Assembly (NCBI GenBank): GCA_011390035.1
Contig: JAABTE010000101.1
Location: 1 to 8,237, forward strand
Reading direction: 5' to 3'
DNA length: 8,237 nucleotides
From: Desulfobacteraceae bacterium
GTDB taxonomy: Bacteria > Desulfobacterota > Desulfobacteria > Desulfobacterales > JAABSP01
Notes under the pieces: model-generated
What the model was told of the DNA's origin: nothing
Databases searched by the model: none
The model's input: only the letters and a program-made list of their open reading frames with translations
Program-made: the position numbers and the translations under genes
In this document: positions 5,958-8,237 of the stretch, piece after piece
How positions within the stretch are numbered: the stretch's first letter is position 1
Layout of the letters: every line of letters begins with the position of its first letter

Positions 5958-6182
5958 ATGGCCAGGACGATCGAAAAGAAGCAAGTCTGCAAATGCGAAA
6001 ACTGCGGCAACGAGGCCGAGATGGTGATCACCTGCGCGCTGCCGGAAACCGGCGAGGCGGACAAGGCCGCCAAGCCGGCCCTGGTGAGCGATCATAAGGC
6101 GGGCGAGTCCGCCGACAAGGTCAAGGGCACCGGCGTTTGCTCCCATTGCGGCAACGAAGCCGACATGTGGATCGATATGTAG
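5958..6182 (+). CDS. Small protein with two CxxCGNEA motifs (putative metal-binding), function unknown
   Basis: 74 residues. ATG 5958 is chosen over upstream in-frame starts because AAGGAG lies 5 nt before it, and because only from here does the protein look non-random. It has an internal duplication: CENCGNEAEM (13-22) near the N-terminus and CSHCGNEADM (61-70) near the C-terminus, separated by a charged, Ala/Lys-rich linker. C13/C16 and C61/C64 could form one four-Cys zinc or iron site; C11 and C26 are extra. No transmembrane segment or signal peptide is seen. Spacing resembles zinc-ribbon or rubredoxin-like knuckles, but the Gly-Asn-Glu-Ala following each pair is not a signature I can name. 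It is the first gene after a strong promoter, 63 nt ahead of citrate synthase, and probably co-transcribed. A reader may treat it as a small zinc-ribbon-like hypothetical protein. Confidence 0.75.
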   Translation: MARTIEKKQVCKCENCGNEAEMVITCALPETGEADKAAKPALVSDHKAGESADKVKGTGVCSHCGNEADMWIDM

Positions 6183-6245
6183 CCGGAAGCCGGCCGGAAG
6201 GAATCGGCTATATCGGAACACGGACAAACGCTCTAGGAGGATAAC

Positions 6246-7469
6246 ATGACGGAGAAATCAGCGGGCGGGGCCGACGGGGCCCCCGACGCGGCATGCGATA
6301 CCCCGCCGATCAAGGACACAGGGCTGCGGGGCCTGGTGATCGCCAGCACGAAGGTCAGCAATGTCATGGGCAAGGAGGGCAAGCTGATTTACAGGGGTTA
6401 TCGGATCGAGGACCTGGCCATCAACGCCAACTTCGAGGAGGTGATCCACCTGCTGCTGTATGAAAAGCTCCCCTCCAAGTCGGAGCTGGCGGCCTTCAAG
6501 TCCCGCCTGAACCGGGAGCGGCCCGTGCCGGACGCGGTACTCGACGCCCTCAGGACCCGCCCGTCCGATTCCCTTCCCATGGACATCCTCCAGGCGGCCG
6601 TGCCCATGCTGGCCAACCATGACCCGGACGTGTCGGAAGCCACAAGGGAGGCCACCCTCCGCATGGGCACCCGCCTCATCGCCCGCTTCCCCACGGTGCT
6701 GGCGGCCTGGGAGCGGATTCGAAACGGCCTCGATCCGGTGGCTCCCACGCCGGATCTGGATCAGTCCGGCAACTTTCTGTATATGATGACCGGCAAGATG
6801 CCGGACAGCGAGGTGGATCATTTCTTCGACATCTGCCTCACTCTCCACGCCGAGCACTCCTTCAACGCCTCCACATTTGCGGCCCGGGAGGTCGCATCCA
6901 CCCAGGCCCACATCTACGCCGCGGTGGCCGCGGCGGTGGGCTCGCTCTCCGGCGCCCTGCACGGCGGCGCCAACACCCGGGTGATGAAAATGCTCAGGGA
7001 GATCGGCGAAAAGGACCGGGTCAAGGACTATGTGGACCGTCAGATCCAATCGGGCGGCAAGATCATGGGGCTGGGCCACGCCGTGTACGATGTGGACGAC
7101 CCCCGCGCCCGGATTCTGGCCCCCATGTCCAAGCGGATGGGCGAGCGGTCCGGCGATCTGAAATGGTACGAGATCACCCGGGAGCTGGAACGGGAGGCCA
7201 AGGCCGCCTTCAAGGAGAAAAAGGGCAGGGACATCCCTGTGAACGTGGATTTTTACAGCGCCTCGCTTTATTACGCCATGGGCATCCCCATCGACCTGTT
7301 CACCCCCATCTTCGCCATCTCCCGCATAGCCGGGTGGGTGGCCCACGTGCTGGAGGAGCAGTACGCGGACGCCGCCCCCAAGCCGATGCTCTACCGGCCG
7401 GAATCCGATTATGTGGGCGATTACTGCGGCCCGGACGAGTGCCAATGGTCGCCCATGGATAAGCGATAG
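6246..7469 (+). CDS. gltA: Citrate synthase, Si-type (citrate / 2-methylcitrate synthase family)
   Basis: 407 residues, near the usual size for bacterial citrate synthases. AGGAGG (6235-6240) sits 5 nt before ATG 6246. Catalytic residues are in place: H239 in SGALHGGAN, H278 in GLGHAVY and D335 in VNVDFYSA. The oxaloacetate-binding HAEHSFNAST (201-210), DPRARI (285-290) and the C-terminal FAISRIAGWVAHVLEQ-like helix (357-372) are also present. It condenses acetyl-CoA with oxaloacetate to citrate, the entry step of the TCA cycle. The sequence alone does not exclude 2-methylcitrate synthase activity, but no prpB/prpD neighbours are seen. This is the Si-type fold, not the Re-citrate synthase found in some anaerobes. 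The residue after catalytic H278 is Ala, where many homologues have Arg (GHRVY). The first 25 residues are a poorly conserved Gly/Ala/Asp-rich lead-in. It follows the small Cys protein and precedes a Fur-family gene at 62 nt. Confidence 0.95.
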   Translation: MTEKSAGGADGAPDAACDTPPIKDTGLRGLVIASTKVSNVMGKEGKLIYRGYRIEDLAINANFEEVIHLLLYEKLPSKSELAAFKSRLNRERPVPDAVLDALRTRPSDSLPMDILQAAVPMLANHDPDVSEATREATLRMGTRLIARFPTVLAAWERIRNGLDPVAPTPDLDQSGNFLYMMTGKMPDSEVDHFFDICLTLHAEHSFNASTFAAREVASTQAHIYAAVAAAVGSLSGALHGGANTRVMKMLREIGEKDRVKDYVDRQIQSGGKIMGLGHAVYDVDDPRARILAPMSKRMGERSGDLKWYEITRELEREAKAAFKEKKGRDIPVNVDFYSASLYYAMGIPIDLFTPIFAISRIAGWVAHVLEEQYADAAPKPMLYRPESDYVGDYCGPDECQWSPMDKR

Positions 7470-7489
7470 CGCCTGGCGCCAACACCATC

Positions 7490-7515
7490 CGGCGGCGGCC
7501 TTAGCGCCGCCGCCG
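7490..7515. other. 10-bp GC hairpin between citrate synthase and the Fur-family gene
   Basis: CGGCGGCGGC (7490-7499) and GCCGCCGCCG (7506-7515) pair perfectly around a 6-nt loop, 20 nt after the citrate synthase stop. It is not followed by a U-tract, so probably not an intrinsic terminator; it could reduce read-through or protect the upstream message. It ends 4 nt before the GAGG ribosome-binding site of the next gene. Confidence 0.5.
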
Positions 7516-7531
7516 CATCGAGGTTCATTGC

Positions 7532-7942
7532 GTGTTAAAAAAACGAAACATGCGGATGACGCGCCAGCGTCGCGTCATCCTTGAAACGCTGCGCGAAAGC
7601 AACGCCCACCCCAGCGCGGACGAGGTGTATGAGCTGGTGCGCCGGAAACTGTCCCGCATCAGCCTGGGAACCGTCTATCGAAACCTCGACATCCTCGCCG
7701 AGCTGGGGGAAATCCAGAAGATCGCCCTGAGCGGCAGTCTCAACCGCTTTGACGGCGAAACCCGAAAACACTACCACATCCGCTGCATCAACTGCGACCG
7801 GCTGGATGACGCCCCCATGGGCACCCTTGAAGATATCGAAGAGGGCATAGGCGGCGCCACCCGCTACAAAATAATCGGCCACCGCCTGGAGTTCATGGGC
7901 CTTTGCCCCGAGTGCCTGGACATAGCCACCGACCGCTGGTGA
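7532..7942 (+). CDS. Fur/PerR-family metal-dependent transcriptional regulator
   Basis: 136 residues, the usual Fur-family size. The N-terminal winged helix includes MRMTRQRRVILETL (7-20), NAHPSADEVYELV (24-36) and the recognition helix SLGTVYRNLDIL (44-55). The C-terminal dimerisation part has RFDGE (72-76), HYH (80-82) and two structural zinc Cys pairs, C85/C88 (CINC) and C125/C128 (CPEC). H26, H80, H82 and H117 are candidate regulatory-metal ligands. The composition is closer to PerR-like members than to classical Fur, so it may sense peroxide or iron, but the branch cannot be fixed by eye. The GTG start at 7532 is supported by GAGG 8 nt upstream; ATG 7550 would be an internal alternative. 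It lies 62 nt after citrate synthase on the same strand. It may control iron/oxidative-stress genes, which could include citrate metabolism; that link is inference. Confidence 0.9.
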   Translation: MLKKRNMRMTRQRRVILETLRESNAHPSADEVYELVRRKLSRISLGTVYRNLDILAELGEIQKIALSGSLNRFDGETRKHYHIRCINCDRLDDAPMGTLEDIEEGIGGATRYKIIGHRLEFMGLCPECLDIATDRW

Positions 7943-7984
7943 TCCCCACAGACACCCCCTCCGTTATCCCCCCGCCCGCTGTCC

Positions 7985-8016
7985 GTCCACTGAGTCCACT
8001 GAGTCCACTGAGTCCA
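7985..8016. repeat. 9-bp tandem repeat in the convergent intergenic region
   Basis: GTCCACTGA is repeated three times exactly from 7985 and ends with a partial GTCCA (to 8016). It lies between the Fur-family stop (7942) and the 26-bp array, with no gene seen here. Exact copies suggest recent slippage. Confidence 0.9.
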
Positions 8017-8031
8017 CCACACCACCAAAAC

Positions 8032-8135
8032 CCCCGGTGTCTTCCCTCACCCCAGAGCCCCGGTGTCTTCCCTCACCCCAGAGCCCCGGTGCCTTTCCTC
8101 ACCACGGAACCCCCGTGCCTTCCCTTACCCCAGAA
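8032..8135. repeat. Four 26-bp tandem repeats running into the 3' end of the next gene
   Basis: Copies begin at 8032, 8058, 8084 and 8110; the first two are identical, the third and fourth diverged, and a partial fifth starts at 8136. Each begins CCCC(C/G)GTG and contains CTTCCCTCACCCCAGAG or a variant. The fourth copy contains the stop codon (8125-8127) of the minus-strand gene and its last few codons. Minus-strand copies are G-rich (runs of GGGG, GGG, GGGG per unit), giving G-quadruplex potential in that gene's 3' end. Confidence 0.9.
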
Positions 8136-8237
8136 CCCCCGCCACCCGGTCAATCTGGTCTTCCAGCAGATAAACATGCGGCGCGAACCGCGTCCGTCCC
8201 ATCCGGCTGGCCGCCACAATGCCATTGGCCTTCAGCC
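8125..8237 (-). CDS. C-terminus of a probable class-V-fold PLP-dependent aminotransferase (partial)
   Basis: Only the last 36 codons and the TAA stop (8125-8127) are in the window; the gene continues to the right. The peptide reads LKANGIVAASRMGRTRFAPH followed by VYLLEDQIDRVAGVLG. A small basic/aromatic strand ending in (F/S)PH, then YLLEDQIDRV, is the typical end of class-V aminotransferase and cysteine-desulfurase-like enzymes (compare the family pattern of 'R(F/V)SPH.YN..E.ID'). The lysine and PLP-binding parts are outside, so the assignment is tentative. The gene converges on the Fur-family gene. Its final codons fall inside a 26-bp tandem repeat. Confidence 0.5.
   Translation of the reverse strand, partial: LKANGIVAASRMGRTRFAPHVYLLEDQIDRVAGVLG

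Noticed and set aside
5582..6097. 171-residue plus-strand frame covering the 22-bp repeats and the start of the small Cys gene
   Set aside because: It is out of frame with the CxxCGNEA protein, lacks a ribosome-binding site, and runs through the promoter and repeats.
8032..8135. Possible CRISPR or repeat-in-toxin coding region
   Set aside because: Units are directly adjacent with no spacers and do not form a convincing coding frame beyond the end of the minus-strand gene.
1..8237. tRNA, rRNA, transposase or phage attachment sites
   Set aside because: None was recognised on either strand by eye.

Overview
The window looks like a stretch of chromosome from a GC-rich Gram-negative bacterium, most likely a Desulfobacterota (former Deltaproteobacteria) relative. 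That is an inference. It rests on an outer-membrane beta-barrel protein with a signal peptide and terminal Phe, a Pfa-type lipid/polyketide synthase pair, GC-rich codon use, and my recollection that this barrel family and this Pfa type are common in sulfate reducers. No 16S or other marker gene is present to prove it.

Left half, minus strand (1-4420): a two-gene operon read right to left. First comes pfaD, an FMN-dependent trans-acting enoyl reductase of the PfaD family. After 17 nt it is followed by the start of a large modular synthase with a ketosynthase (KS) and an acyltransferase (AT), cut by the left window edge. Together they should make a reduced long-chain acyl product (a polyunsaturated fatty acid or other specialised lipid). 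The order is inverted relative to classical pfaABCD clusters, where pfaD is last. A good sigma70-like promoter lies at 4385-4413. A perfect 19-bp palindrome with an extra upstream half-site (4266-4295) looks like an operator in the leader.

Middle (4420-5957): a 304-residue SphA/phenol-degradation-type outer-membrane barrel gene on the minus strand, trailed by two strong hairpins. Upstream of it is a 408-bp divergent region holding five 22-bp tandem repeats and a strong plus-strand promoter.

Right half, plus strand (5958-7942): a 74-residue protein with a duplicated CxxCGNEA motif, then Si-type citrate synthase, then a Fur/PerR-family metalloregulator. Gaps are about 62 nt, so these are plausibly one transcription unit driven from 5793-5821. 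The right end (7943-8237) is a convergent intergenic region filled with 9-bp and 26-bp tandem repeats, followed by the 3' end of a minus-strand gene that resembles the C-terminus of class-V aminotransferases.

The most unusual property is the density of short tandem repeats, both between and inside genes. The clearest case is a 15-unit hexamer array that inserts about 30 Gly/Ala/Val residues in frame inside the catalytic KS domain, between two catalytic His motifs. Other intragenic arrays sit in the KS-AT linker and near the PfaD N-terminus. All have periods divisible by three, so the frames are preserved. I do not see a complete new defence or mobile system, CRISPR array, tRNA, rRNA or IS element.
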